NCBI GenBank assembly: GCA_963832305.1
Contig: CAWHTU010000021.1
Coordinates: 1-64,000 of the forward strand
Direction of reading: 5' to 3'
DNA from: Roseiarcus sp963832305
Lineage (GTDB): Bacteria; Pseudomonadota; Alphaproteobacteria; Rhizobiales; Beijerinckiaceae
Length of the DNA: 64,000 bases
The notes beneath the pieces are model-generated. The model did not search any database, had not been told where the DNA came from, and saw nothing but the letters and a program-made list of their open reading frames with translations. This document shows, one piece after another, positions 50,904-60,094 of this stretch (its first letter is position 1; every line of letters begins with the position of its first letter). Both the position numbers and the translations under genes were made by a program.

Positions 50904-51163
50904 TGCGTCCCCCTGGCCGTCGCATCGGCGGCCACGCTCGCGTTGAGCGCGGTGTCGCGGGTCATGGTGAACATTTCCATGCAGGTCAGATGCAGCCAGA
51001 CTTCGCGCGCCGCGCCTTTGGCATTGGCGTTGAACCAGAGGTAGTCCGCCCATGCGGCGTCGCTGACAGAGCCCGCCGGCTCGGGCCTCGCTTTCGGCTC
51101 GCCGACATAGTGGAACTCAATCTCGTCGCGCGGACCGCAGAAGGGGCAGGGGAAGATTTGCAT
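50900..51163 (-). CDS. soxD: Sarcosine oxidase delta subunit
   Basis: 87 residues, the zinc-binding small subunit of heterotetrameric sarcosine oxidase. The zinc motif CPFCGPRDEIEFHYVG is at residues 6-21, and the family ends DYLWFNANAKGAAREVWLHLTCMEMFTMTRDT with the conserved Cys. Overlaps soxA by 4 bases and follows the embedded monooxygenase-like gene by 9 bases. Confidence 0.92.
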   Translation of the reverse strand: MQIFPCPFCGPRDEIEFHYVGEPKARPEPAGSVSDAAWADYLWFNANAKGAAREVWLHLTCMEMFTMTRDTALNASVAADATARGTQ

Positions 51164-51172
51164 GGGCGACCT

Positions 51173-51505
51173 TCAGGCAGCCTCGTCGCGCGAGTTCTTG
51201 ATCGTCTGCAGGACCTCGAAGCCCTCGAACTCGGGATGGCCGAGATAGAGCGGTTTGTTCTCGCCTGCGTTGCGATGGGCGGCGCGAAAATGCTCCGACT
51301 GCGTCCAGGCGGTGAACGCATCCTTGCTCGCCCAGACCGTGTGCGACGAGTAGAGCACATGATCGTCGCGTTCGGGCCCGCGCAACAGGTGAAACTCGAT
51401 GAACCCGGGCACGCGGTCGAGGTGGGTCTCTCGCGAGAGCCACACGTCTTCGAACGCGCGCTCGGCGCCCTTCATGACCTTGAAGCGGTTCATGGCGATG
51501 TACAT
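51173..51505 (-). CDS. ABM (antibiotic biosynthesis monooxygenase/IsdG-like) domain protein
   Basis: 110 residues of the dimeric ferredoxin-like ABM fold: MNRFKVMKGAERAFEDVWLSRETHLDRVPGFIEFHLLRGPE and a C-terminal TVWASKDAFTAWTQSEHFRAAH. The WxSR and central-strand pattern resembles the HugZ/IsdG-type small monooxygenases, but heme ligands cannot be assigned by eye. It lies between soxB and soxD, where the canonical order soxBDAG has no gene, and is 11 bases after soxB and 9 bases before soxD, so co-transcribed. Its role with sarcosine oxidase is unknown. Confidence 0.82.
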   Translation of the reverse strand: MYIAMNRFKVMKGAERAFEDVWLSRETHLDRVPGFIEFHLLRGPERDDHVLYSSHTVWASKDAFTAWTQSEHFRAAHRNAGENKPLYLGHPEFEGFEVLQTIKNSRDEAA

Positions 51506-51516
51506 GGCGATCCCTC

Positions 51517-52770
51517 TCAATGCGCTATGCCCGAGCCCGCCGCCTCGTCGATCAGGCGTCCGGCCGCGAAGCGTCCGAGGTCAAAGGGGCGGCTGATCTC
51601 GTGGTGGGCGCCGGTCGCGAGCAGATGCGCGAGCAGCGTGCCGCCGGCCGGTATCGCCTTGAAACCCCCGGTTCCCCAGCCGCAGTTCAGGAAAATCCCC
51701 TTCGTCGGCGCCGGCCCGATGATCGGCGAGGAATCCGGAACGACATCCACGATCCCGCCCCATTGCCGCATCAGCTTCAATTGGCCGAAGGCCGGGAACA
51801 TGTCGAGAAGGCCGGAGATGACGATTTCCTGCATCGGCGGGGCGCCGCGCTGACTGTAAGAGGGAATGCGGTCAAGGCCGCCGCCGAACACAAGCTCGCC
51901 CTTGTCCGACTGGCTGGCGTAAACGCCCGTGCCGAGATGCAGAAGAACGATGTCGAGGCAGGGCTTGACCGGCTCGCTGACCATCGCCTGCAGCGTATAG
52001 GAATGGATTGGCAGTCTGACGCCGGCCTTGGCCATCAGCTGCGAGGAATGGCCCGCGACCGCGACCCCGACCGCTTCGGCGCGAATCTCGCCCAGGCTCG
52101 TCTCGATCCCGACGCAGGCGCCGTTCTCCATGATGAAGCCCGTCGCCTCGCAATTCTCGACGATGTCGACCCCAAGCCGGTCGGCGGCGCGGGCATAACC
52201 CCAGGCGACCGCGTCATGGCGTGCGATGCCGCCGCGCCGCTGCCAGACGCCGCCATTCGGCAGATAGCGGGAGTCGAGCGATTGGGTCATCAGCGGCAGC
52301 CGCTCGCGGATTTCGTTCGGGCCCCAGAGCTCCGCGTCAATGCCATTGAGCTGCATCGCGTTGGCGACCCGCGCCGCAATCTCGAGCTGGGCCGGCGTGT
52401 GTGAAATATTGAGGATGCCTCGCTGGCTCAGCATCACGTTGAAATTGAGCTCGCGCGACAGCCCTTCGTAGAGCCTCAGCGCCAGGTCATAGAGGGAGAC
52501 CGACTCGGGATAGAAATAGTTCGACCGCACGATCGTCGTGTTGCGGCCGGTGTTGCCGCCGCCGAGCCAGCCCTTCTCGATCACGCAGACCCGGGTTCGT
52601 TTATGGGTTTTGGCGAGGTAATAGGCGGTCGCCAACCCATGGCCGCCGCCGCCGACGATGACGAAATCATACGCGGGCTTCGGCTTCGCCTTGCGCCAGG
52701 CCTGCGGCCAGCCTTTATGTCCGGCGAAGCCCTGCTGCAGGAGGGCGAAGGCGGAATAGCGCGCGCTCAT
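51517..52770 (-). CDS. soxB: Sarcosine oxidase beta subunit
   Basis: 417 residues, the flavoprotein catalytic subunit. The FAD-binding GxGxxG region is VIVGGGGHGLATAYYLA (residues 37-53), and RHDAVAWGYARA contains the His that carries covalent FMN in characterised heterotetrameric enzymes. NCGWGTGGFKAIPAGG near the C-terminus is typical. The start overlaps the end of the TetR gene by 4 bases, so regulator and enzyme are translationally coupled. Confidence 0.93.
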   Translation of the reverse strand: MSARYSAFALLQQGFAGHKGWPQAWRKAKPKPAYDFVIVGGGGHGLATAYYLAKTHKRTRVCVIEKGWLGGGNTGRNTTIVRSNYFYPESVSLYDLALRLYEGLSRELNFNVMLSQRGILNISHTPAQLEIAARVANAMQLNGIDAELWGPNEIRERLPLMTQSLDSRYLPNGGVWQRRGGIARHDAVAWGYARAADRLGVDIVENCEATGFIMENGACVGIETSLGEIRAEAVGVAVAGHSSQLMAKAGVRLPIHSYTLQAMVSEPVKPCLDIVLLHLGTGVYASQSDKGELVFGGGLDRIPSYSQRGAPPMQEIVISGLLDMFPAFGQLKLMRQWGGIVDVVPDSSPIIGPAPTKGIFLNCGWGTGGFKAIPAGGTLLAHLLATGAHHEISRPFDLGRFAAGRLIDEAAGSGIAH

Positions 52771-53471
52771 CCGCGGCCTCGCGGCGGCCCAAAATCTGGG
52801 ACATGCGCGTGGTGCGCCGAGTAGGCGCGCAGCGCCTCGACTTCCGCTTCGCTTGGAGCCAAGCCGGTGAACGCCTTGAGATAGTGCGGCGTCAGGTTGA
52901 GCCGCGCCTCGATCGGCTCTTTAAGGTCGAGCGCATAATAGCCGATCTGCATGTAATAGAGCACCCGCGCCCGAACCAGGGCGTCCTCGCCGTCATAGCC
53001 GAAACGGACGAACAGGGCCTTGAGCGCCTCTGTCCGGGCGCGATCGGAGCGGTCCAAGGTTCGGCGGACGCTGGCCGAGCGGCGCGCCCACTCCCGAACG
53101 GCAAAATCGAGCCGCGGGCTAAAGATGGCGGGGTTGACCCAGCAGCGAAAGACGTTGCAAACGGCCTCATGGACGGTCGCCGCCGGTGCGTTCGTCTGAT
53201 CGACAATCGAGCGCGTGTTGAGGCGGTCCCACCGGTCGATGAGGGCGTCGAGAAGCTCGTCGCGATTCTTGAAGTACCAGTAGAAGCTCGACCGCGACAC
53301 GTCGAGCCGCTCGCTGAGATTGAGCACCGTGACCTGCGCGACTCCCTCGGCGGCGAGAACGTTCAGCGCCAAGTCGAGCCAGTCCTCGCGCGTCGCCTTG
53401 AGATTGCCCAGGTGCGCCGGCCGCAGCGGCGGCGCGCCCGAAGCCAAGGGCTGAGTTGCCGAACTCATCAC
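52767..53471 (-). CDS. TetR/AcrR family transcriptional regulator
   Basis: 234 residues. The N-terminal HTH has the TetR pattern: WLDLALNVLAAEGVAQVTVLNLSERLDVSRSSFYWYFKNRDELLDALI. The ligand domain is Arg/Ala-rich with VRARVLYYMQIGYYALD. Encoded between the dimethylglycine-dehydrogenase-like gene and soxB, overlapping soxB by 4 bases, so it likely autoregulates the operon, with a methylated glycine derivative or aldehyde as possible signal. A candidate operator lies at 55975-55992, before the first gene. Confidence 0.85.
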   Translation of the reverse strand: MMSSATQPLASGAPPLRPAHLGNLKATREDWLDLALNVLAAEGVAQVTVLNLSERLDVSRSSFYWYFKNRDELLDALIDRWDRLNTRSIVDQTNAPAATVHEAVCNVFRCWVNPAIFSPRLDFAVREWARRSASVRRTLDRSDRARTEALKALFVRFGYDGEDALVRARVLYYMQIGYYALDLKEPIEARLNLTPHYLKAFTGLAPSEAEVEALRAYSAHHAHVPDFGPPRGRG

Positions 53472-53499
53472 CGGTCAGCCCAACGCCGGCCCTGGCTCG

Positions 53500-55941
53500 T
53501 CACGCCCGTATCGCCTTGCCGAGAGGATCGTAGGGCGATGGCTTGATGACCCGCGCTTTCCGCTCCGCGCCGACGACGTGCACACTGAGCTCCGAGCCGA
53601 CCTCGCCGGCTTCTGGCGCGACCAGCGCCATCGCCAAGCTCTTGCCGACCGTGTGGCCATAGCCGCCCGAGGTCACGAAGCCGGCCATGGCGCCCGAACG
53701 CCAGACAGGTTCGTAGCCGGTCGCATCCGCGTCAGCTGCGTCGAGTTCGAGCGTGACCAGCCGCCGCTCCGGCAGCGGTCCCTTGCTTTCCTTGAGCGCC
53801 GCCTCTCGGCCGATGAACTTGCCCTTGTCCCAGGCGATCCAGCGATCCATCCCGGTCATCCGTGGGGTATAGGCTTGCGTGAACTCGGCCGACCAGATGC
53901 CGAAACTCTTTTCGAGCCTGAGCGAGAGAAGCGCGTTGTAGCCGTATTCCCTGACGCCCAGCTCGCGGCCGGCCTCGAGCAGGCTCCGACGTAGGCCAGC
54001 GGCCTCAAGCGCGCGGCAGTTGATCTCATAGCCTAGCTCGCCGGTCACCGACAGGCGCGCCACCTTCGCCCGCACCAGCCCGACGTCCAGTGTCGTTGCG
54101 GCCATGAAAGGCAGGGCGGCGTTCGAAACGTCCTGATGCGTCACGCGGCTGAGCAACTCGCGCGATTTCGGGCCGGACAGCGAAAAGCCGATCACATCGT
54201 CGGAGATGTCCCGAACGCTGACCCCCTCGCGCGGATGGGCCGCGAACCATCGCATGTGCCATTGGCGAAGGTAGTATGAGCCCTCGATCCAGAACGTCCC
54301 ATCGCCCCAGTTGATGATGGTGAGGTCGCCCTTGAGTTTGCCGGTCTCGGACAGCATTGGCGCGAGCTTGGCGCGGCCGGGTTTCGGCAACGGCGCGGCC
54401 GTCATCCAGTCGAGCCACCGCTCGGCCTCGGGGCCCGTCACCTCGTAGCGTGAGAAGGAAGCGATATCGAGCAGGCCTACCCCCGCTCGCACCATGCGGC
54501 ATTCGTCGCCGACGATATCGAAGGCGTTCGACCGCTTGAGCGTCGGCTTCTCCTTGAATCCCGGCGGCGCGAAATAGAGCGGCACCTCGAGTCCCCAGGA
54601 ATTGCCCCAATGACAGCCCGCGGCTGTCATCGCGTCGTAGGCCGGCGTCATCTTGAGCGGGCGGCCGGCGGGCAATTGCTCGTTGGGATAGGTCATGACG
54701 AAACGGCGGGCGTAGAACTCGCCGGTCGTCTCCCTGATGAATTCGCGATTGGACGCATAGGCGCCGTAGCGGGCGATGTCGAGACCGTAGACGTCCGCCT
54801 CGGCCTCGCCATGGATCATGAGTTCCGCGAGCGACTTGCCGACCCCGCCGCCCTGCAGGAACCCCGCCATGACCCCGCAGGCAAGCCAGTAGCCGCGCTT
54901 GCCCGCGACTGGGCCGATCAGCGGATTGCCGTCGGGAGAAAAAGTGAAGGCGCCGTTGACCCATTTGCGAACGCCGGCGGTCTGCAAGACCGGATAGCGG
55001 CGGTGAACGAGTTCAAGTTCGTCCGCGATCCGGTCGATGTTCTCCTGCAGGAGCTCGACGCCATAGTCCCATGGCGCGCCGTCGATCGACCAGTGCTGCG
55101 GACGGGTCTCGTAAATGCCGACCAGCATCCCCTTCTGGTCCTGGCGCATGTAGGTGAACCCCTCGAGGTCCACGACCATCGGCAGCTCTGTCTTCGACGC
55201 GGCGATCTCAGGGATCGTCTCGGTCAGGAGGTAGTGATGCTCGATCGGCGACAGAGGAAGATCCAGCCCGGCCATCCGCCCGACCTGCTTCGCCCAGAGG
55301 CCTCCGGCGTTGACGACGTGCTCGGCGTTGATGATCCCGGTCTCGGTGACGAGGTCCCAGGTCGAGTCCGTGCGCTGCTTCAACTCCAGCACCCGATTGT
55401 GCTCGATCACCGTCGCGCCGCGCTTCTTGGCGGCGCCGGCATAAGCCCAGACCGTCCCTGTGGTGTCGACATAGCCCTCTCGATCCGCCCACATCCCCCC
55501 CAGCACGCCTTCGACATTGATGATCGGGCAGCGCGCCTTGATCTCCTCCGGCGTCACAAGGCGGACATCGTCAATGCCGATCGCCTGGAACCGGCGATAG
55601 GACGACTGAAGCCATTCCCAGCGCTCGGGCGCCGAAGCGACATGAATGCCGCCGGTCATGTGCATGCCGATCGACTGGCCCGATTCGGCCTCGACCTCCT
55701 TCAAAAGGTCGATCGTATAGGCTTGCAGGATCGCCATGTTGGGGTTCGCGTTGAGCGCGTGGAACCCCCCGGCGGCGTGCCATGACGATCCCGCGGTCAG
55801 GACCGAGCGTTCCACCAGCGCGACGTCGCTCCAGCCGTATTTCGTAAGATGGTAAAGAACCGAGGCGCCAACGACGCCCCCGCCAATAACAACGACGCGA
55901 TAGTGAGATTTCATCCCCGGCGGCCTTAACGGAATAGCCAT
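53500..55941 (-). CDS. Dimethylglycine dehydrogenase-like FAD oxidoreductase with GcvT domain
   Basis: 813 residues. The N-terminal DAO-type FAD domain has VVVIGGGVVGASVLYHLTKYG (residues 16-36) and SSWHAAGG, with the His that forms the covalent FAD link in dimethylglycine and sarcosine dehydrogenases. A middle FAO-M-type region leads to a C-terminal aminomethyltransferase (GcvT) fold (LLDIASFSRYEVTGPEAERWLDW, SVTGELGYEINC, EKSFGIWSAEF). It would oxidatively demethylate dimethylglycine or sarcosine, passing the methyl to tetrahydrofolate. First gene of the sox operon. The ATG at 55941 is used; 55914 (MKSHYR) is an alternative. Confidence 0.88.
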   Translation of the reverse strand: MAIPLRPPGMKSHYRVVVIGGGVVGASVLYHLTKYGWSDVALVERSVLTAGSSWHAAGGFHALNANPNMAILQAYTIDLLKEVEAESGQSIGMHMTGGIHVASAPERWEWLQSSYRRFQAIGIDDVRLVTPEEIKARCPIINVEGVLGGMWADREGYVDTTGTVWAYAGAAKKRGATVIEHNRVLELKQRTDSTWDLVTETGIINAEHVVNAGGLWAKQVGRMAGLDLPLSPIEHHYLLTETIPEIAASKTELPMVVDLEGFTYMRQDQKGMLVGIYETRPQHWSIDGAPWDYGVELLQENIDRIADELELVHRRYPVLQTAGVRKWVNGAFTFSPDGNPLIGPVAGKRGYWLACGVMAGFLQGGGVGKSLAELMIHGEAEADVYGLDIARYGAYASNREFIRETTGEFYARRFVMTYPNEQLPAGRPLKMTPAYDAMTAAGCHWGNSWGLEVPLYFAPPGFKEKPTLKRSNAFDIVGDECRMVRAGVGLLDIASFSRYEVTGPEAERWLDWMTAAPLPKPGRAKLAPMLSETGKLKGDLTIINWGDGTFWIEGSYYLRQWHMRWFAAHPREGVSVRDISDDVIGFSLSGPKSRELLSRVTHQDVSNAALPFMAATTLDVGLVRAKVARLSVTGELGYEINCRALEAAGLRRSLLEAGRELGVREYGYNALLSLRLEKSFGIWSAEFTQAYTPRMTGMDRWIAWDKGKFIGREAALKESKGPLPERRLVTLELDAADADATGYEPVWRSGAMAGFVTSGGYGHTVGKSLAMALVAPEAGEVGSELSVHVVGAERKARVIKPSPYDPLGKAIRA

Positions 55942-56364
55942 TTAATGCATGGTAGCGAACTGTTCGGCGCCCGTCTAGACAATCATGTCCAGTCAAGCCC
56001 GGAACAGTTCGTTTTCTCGGCAGGTGTGGCTTTTGTCGCCTTGTCGCGACAGGGCGAATATGAGTATGGATGAGCGATCCGCGTTCACCGCGACGCCTGC
56101 GAGCGACAGGCGGGTTTTGCGCGCTCCAAAGGCCGTCGCCAGGGCGGTAAAGCGAAGGTCTAATGGCTGCGGTTCATGGACGATCACGGACCGCGGGGCG
56201 GGCGCGTCGCGAAATGCGACGCCGAATAGAGCGACGAGGGGATCACGCATTCATTCGAGACGTCCTCATGCGAGACTTGGCGGGAAATCGGAGAGCCTGA
56301 CGGAGCGCAAAGGAGGCTAGGCGTTGTTCGTACGTGTTCATGCGTTCTGAAGCAAAGGGGTGGT
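55942..56364. other. 423-base divergent region between the sox operon and the EPS genes
   Basis: Contains two nested inverted-repeat elements near the sox side (55956-56011) that are candidate operators. A minus-strand frame of 85 codons (55993-56250) has no ribosome binding site or family resemblance and overlaps the operator region, so it is not called. The EPS side has a GGGG-containing ribosome binding site before 56365. No terminator or RNA gene recognised. Confidence 0.55.
55956..56011. promoter_or_regulatory. Nested inverted repeats upstream of the sox operon
   Basis: Outer pair: CGAACTGTTC (55956-55965) and its reverse complement GAACAGTTCG (56002-56011). Inner pair: CTAGACA (55975-55981) and TGTCCAG (55986-55992), 6 of 7 bases complementary around a 4-base centre, the size and spacing of a TetR operator. 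They lie 15-70 bases upstream of the first operon gene. Binding by the operon's TetR protein is inferred. Confidence 0.5.
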
Positions 56365-57657
56365 ATGAGGCGGAGCGGGGTCTTGGCGCTCGGTGCGGTC
56401 CTGATCCTTGGCGGCGTGATCGGCGGCCGAGGCGACGAGCTGTCGGGCTCCGTCGGGGCGGCCGGCCAGTCGCCCGCTGGCGGGTTTTCCTTACCCGATC
56501 TTCCCGCGAATTTGAACTGGAGTGATCTGCCGGTGCGGCTGACAGCTTCCGAAGCGGTAAGTTACAACAGCAACATTTTATCCGTTCCGAGCGGGTCGAA
56601 CCTACTGGTGAATAGCCAGCGTCAAGGGGATTTTACCTCGACGTCTTCTTTTGGTCTCTCGACGAAGGCCAACTGGTATGGCCAACAGTTTTTCTTCGAC
56701 GGGACGTTTGGAGTCCTACGCTATCTGCACAATTCTCAGTTCAACTCGAATATATACTCATTTTCTCCTGGAGTTAACTGGCAATTGACCTCGCGATGCG
56801 CAGGCCAAGTTGGCGGGTTCTTCACCAGATCCCCTTCGACGATCACTGAGCAGGTCGGCGTCGGCGTCAACTATGTGACAACGACGTCGGTGAGCGAAAC
56901 CGGAAGATGCGCGGTCTCCAATGGATATTCGGTGCTTTTTAACACCAGCGGGACAAAGACCTTCAACTCGAATTCGGTGAATGCACTAAATAGCGCCAAC
57001 GTGGAAATGATCTCCGCCGGAATAGAATATCAGAAGGGGGAAGACAGTCTGACTCTGCTGGCGTCCAAAACCGACACCAACTACGCCAATCGGGGCGCCG
57101 TCCTGAACGTTGTCGGACTGGCAAACACCGTCGTCTTCCATTCCTTCACTGCGACCTACACCAAGCATATCAGCGACAAGCTGTCCTTGACCGGGGAACT
57201 TGGCTTGACGGGGGTCACCAACGAATTCAGTTTGGGGCTGCCCAAGACGTTGTTGCCGACATATTCGATCACCGGTTCGTGGACGGTCACGCCGAGGGTG
57301 ACCCTTACGGCGTCCGCATCCCGCCTCGTCGCGCCCGCGACCACGGTTATCGCCAACGCCCAGGTGGCATATAACACGACCGTGGGCATGAGCTACCAGG
57401 TGACGCCCAAGGTCGGATTCAGCGCCTCCGCGTCAGCTGGCTATACGAGCGCGGCGTTCACGCCAGGGCTGGCCGGGGCGACCGTCGCCGCCTTCTCGGG
57501 CAATACGGATTTTTATGCGGCCAACGCCGGAGTAAGCTACACAATGACCCCGTTCCTTAGCGCTGGGCTTACCGCGTCGTACATTGAGCGCGTCGCCAAT
57601 CATACGTTGACACCCCAAGACCTGATAACGGTAAGCCTGAACTATAGACCGTACTGA
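56365..57657 (+). CDS. Outer-membrane beta-barrel protein of the EPS locus
   Basis: 430 residues. The signal peptide (VLALGAVLILGGVIGG) is followed by a Pro/Gly linker and about 16 alternating beta-strand segments such as VRLTASEAVSYNSNIL, FFFDGTFGVLRYLHNSQF, VSYTMTPFLSAGLTASYIERV, ending in an aromatic C-terminus (LNYRPY), typical of outer-membrane insertion. EPS loci of Hyphomicrobiales often start with such a barrel; a role in polymer secretion across the outer membrane is inferred. Starts the locus, 25 bases before the Wza-like gene. Confidence 0.78.
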   Translation: MRRSGVLALGAVLILGGVIGGRGDELSGSVGAAGQSPAGGFSLPDLPANLNWSDLPVRLTASEAVSYNSNILSVPSGSNLLVNSQRQGDFTSTSSFGLSTKANWYGQQFFFDGTFGVLRYLHNSQFNSNIYSFSPGVNWQLTSRCAGQVGGFFTRSPSTITEQVGVGVNYVTTTSVSETGRCAVSNGYSVLFNTSGTKTFNSNSVNALNSANVEMISAGIEYQKGEDSLTLLASKTDTNYANRGAVLNVVGLANTVVFHSFTATYTKHISDKLSLTGELGLTGVTNEFSLGLPKTLLPTYSITGSWTVTPRVTLTASASRLVAPATTVIANAQVAYNTTVGMSYQVTPKVGFSASASAGYTSAAFTPGLAGATVAAFSGNTDFYAANAGVSYTMTPFLSAGLTASYIERVANHTLTPQDLITVSLNYRPY

Positions 57658-57681
57658 GACTCCGGAGTTGGAGCTAAAGCG

Positions 57682-58488
57682 ATGCAGACAATGATGAGAA
57701 AGGTTCGGCCCTGGACGCTGGGGCTCTGCGTCTTGACAATAGTGGCGGCCGGCGCGCTCGGAGCACGCGCTGCCGGTCGCGTTCTCACGGACCAGGACGT
57801 CGTGTCGATCAAGGTTGTCAATCAGCCCGACATGGACACCCAGACCCGGGTCGAAACAGACGGGACGATCAGCTTTCCGTATGTCGGCCGGATCAGGGCC
57901 GCGGGCTTGAGCGAAGACCAGCTGGCGCACGCGATCGAAAGACGGTTGGCGGCGCGCCAGATCGTCACCGATCCCCACGTGCTGGTGGAAATCTCGAACT
58001 TTGGCACCCAAGCGAGCGTGCAGGGCCAGGTTGGCGCGGCTGGGGTCTACACCCTCGATCGCCCAACGAATCTGACCCAGCTTTTGTCTCGGGCCGGGGG
58101 GTTGAGGGACGTGGGAGTAGGCGGAACGATCACCGTGCGGCGAAACCACGGCGCGATCGTCAAAACGTTCGACTCCAAGGACGTTCAGGCCGGCCGAGGG
58201 CCAGGCGCGAGCCTAGTGATCGCCAACAACGATGAGATTTTTGTGGACTTGGCGCCATTTTACTATCTATATGGGTATGTCGGACATCCAGGCGAATTTA
58301 CCTTGACCCGACCGCTGACAGTGCAAGAAGCTATTTCGATCGGCGGCGGGTTGGCCTCGCTGGGCTCAGACTGGCGGATCAGAATCAAGCGCAAGGCGGC
58401 GAATGGCCAGACCATGGAGGTTCCGGCTTCGCTCGACGATCAGGTGGAGGCGGGGGACATCATTGTGGTCAACGAGCGGATATTCTAG
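57682..58488 (+). CDS. Polysaccharide export protein (Wza/OPX-like)
   Basis: 268 residues with a signal peptide (LGLCVLTIVAAGALGARAAG). The poly-export domain (VLTDQDVVSIKVVNQPDMDTQTRVETDGTISFPYVG) and two SLBB-type domains (ASVQGQVGAAGVYTLDRPTNLTQLLSRAGGL; YVGHPGEFTLTRPLTVQEAISIGGGL) are in the usual order. It lacks the lipobox cysteine and the C-terminal membrane helix of Wza, like a periplasmic OPX protein that works with a separate barrel, here likely the preceding gene. Confidence 0.88.
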   Translation: MQTMMRKVRPWTLGLCVLTIVAAGALGARAAGRVLTDQDVVSIKVVNQPDMDTQTRVETDGTISFPYVGRIRAAGLSEDQLAHAIERRLAARQIVTDPHVLVEISNFGTQASVQGQVGAAGVYTLDRPTNLTQLLSRAGGLRDVGVGGTITVRRNHGAIVKTFDSKDVQAGRGPGASLVIANNDEIFVDLAPFYYLYGYVGHPGEFTLTRPLTVQEAISIGGGLASLGSDWRIRIKRKAANGQTMEVPASLDDQVEAGDIIVVNERIF

Positions 58489-58550
58489 TAACTGTCTCTA
58501 GGACGAAGTTTCCGTTCGAACTGGCCGCCTGACGGCATAGGAGTCCGACC

Positions 58551-59942
58551 GTGTCGATTAGCCATGTTCTGGTCATCCTCTTGCGTCGAGGGTGGATTGT
58601 CATGCTTGCGCTCCTGACCACGATGATCGTGGCGGGAGCCATCTTGCTGTTCGTTCCCGGCCGCTACGACGCGGTCGCAACGGCCAGCATCGACCCTGTC
58701 AGCGTCGATCCGATTTCCGAAACGTCGGGCGTCGCGCCGATCCTCCTGATGCAAGGCAACATTCTTCAGCTTGTCACCAGCCAGCGGGTTTCGGTCGACG
58801 TCGTCAAACGGTTGAACTTGACCGCCAATCCGTTGGTCCAACAGAGTTTCCGGAACTCGGCCTCCTTCGGACGCGAGAGCATTGACGAGTGGATGGCTTC
58901 CTCGATCGTTGGGAACGTCGCTCCGGGGTTCATGGGGGGCACCAATGTCCTGTCGATCAAGTACAAATCGGGCGACCCGAACCAGGCGGCGCTGATCGCG
59001 AACGCGTTTCTCGCGGCGACCATTGACGGCTCGGTGGCCATGAAGGCTGCCGCCGCCGATCAGACTGCGCGATGGTTTGCGCCGCAAATCGAGGAATTGC
59101 GCAGGGATGTGGAGACGGCGCGCGCGGCGCTTCAGGCCTTCCAGGCTCAGACAAACATGGTGGCTCCGACCGATGGCGGCGATAATGAGACCAGTCAGTA
59201 CATGGCGGTCAGCCAGCAGTTGATTGCCGCTAGGGCTCAGATTGACGCGATGCAGAGCCGGCTGTCGAGCGGATCCACCGACCTGTCGAACGATCCGTCG
59301 GACCCCGATCTTCAAATTCTTGCGAATTTGAAGGGGAAGTTGTCGAGCTCCCAATCGGCGGTTGACGCCGCCAAGGGCACCATTGGTCCCAATAATCCGA
59401 GGATGCTGGCGGAACTCGCAAGCCAGGCCTCGGATCGCAAGCAGCTCGCTGACGCAACGGAGAAGATGCGGCAACATCTCAAAGAGCGCATCGCCCTAAT
59501 TCAGGACCAGATGGCTATCCTCGAGAAGGAGCAAGCGCAGGCCCAAAAGACCCTGATCACTGTGCAAGGCCAGCGTTCCCGCCTGGGTGAATTGCAGCAC
59601 GACCTCGTCTTCCGCTCCGACCAGCTCATGGCGCGGCAAAGGGCGGCGGATGAGGCGAAGCTGAAAAGCAAGCTGACGTTTTCGGATATGACGCCTCTCG
59701 ACAAGGCGACGCCGCCCCTTGCGCCCGCGTTTCCGAAGCCGATGACCGTGATTCCGGTCGGAGTCATGGCCGGGCTCGTGCTCGGCCTGCTGCTCGCGCT
59801 GCTCGCGGAGGCGACCGATCGGAGGGTCCGCTTTCCGATCGATCTCGAATATGCGGCGTCGGGTCCGTTCCTGGGCCAGCTTGAGGCGGTGCGGCGGGCC
59901 AGGGCGCGCGTCGGCGCGCCGCGTCGCGCCCTTCCCGCCTGA
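58551..59942 (+). CDS. Wzz/GumC-type polysaccharide co-polymerase
   Basis: 463 residues from the GTG at 58551 (TAGGAG upstream). One N-terminal membrane helix (RRGWIVMLALLTTMIVAGAILLFV), a periplasmic alpha-rich region with long coiled coils (about 170-400), and a C-terminal helix (VIPVGVMAGLVLGLLLALLAEATDRRVR). The Pro-rich motif before the last helix (ATPPLAPAFPKPM) is the family marker. There is no fused kinase domain; the following gene encodes the kinase-like partner. Controls chain length and export of exopolysaccharide. Confidence 0.88.
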   Translation: MSISHVLVILLRRGWIVMLALLTTMIVAGAILLFVPGRYDAVATASIDPVSVDPISETSGVAPILLMQGNILQLVTSQRVSVDVVKRLNLTANPLVQQSFRNSASFGRESIDEWMASSIVGNVAPGFMGGTNVLSIKYKSGDPNQAALIANAFLAATIDGSVAMKAAAADQTARWFAPQIEELRRDVETARAALQAFQAQTNMVAPTDGGDNETSQYMAVSQQLIAARAQIDAMQSRLSSGSTDLSNDPSDPDLQILANLKGKLSSSQSAVDAAKGTIGPNNPRMLAELASQASDRKQLADATEKMRQHLKERIALIQDQMAILEKEQAQAQKTLITVQGQRSRLGELQHDLVFRSDQLMARQRAADEAKLKSKLTFSDMTPLDKATPPLAPAFPKPMTVIPVGVMAGLVLGLLLALLAEATDRRVRFPIDLEYAASGPFLGQLEAVRRARARVGAPRRALPA

Positions 59943-60094
59943 CTGGGCGCGACCAAGGCGACCCCTAGGCAGACATCGCGGGCCGGCCCAGTAAGACCGG
60001 AAACGATTTGGGAAACAATTCTGGGATAACGTCGTCGGCGGCGCCCGTCTCGGACACGGGCGGGTCGACCGCCGAGTATTGAGAGTTTCAGCGA

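Noticed and set aside
55993..56250. 85-codon minus-strand frame upstream of the sox operon
   Set aside because: No ribosome binding site, no recognisable family, and it overlaps the candidate operator.
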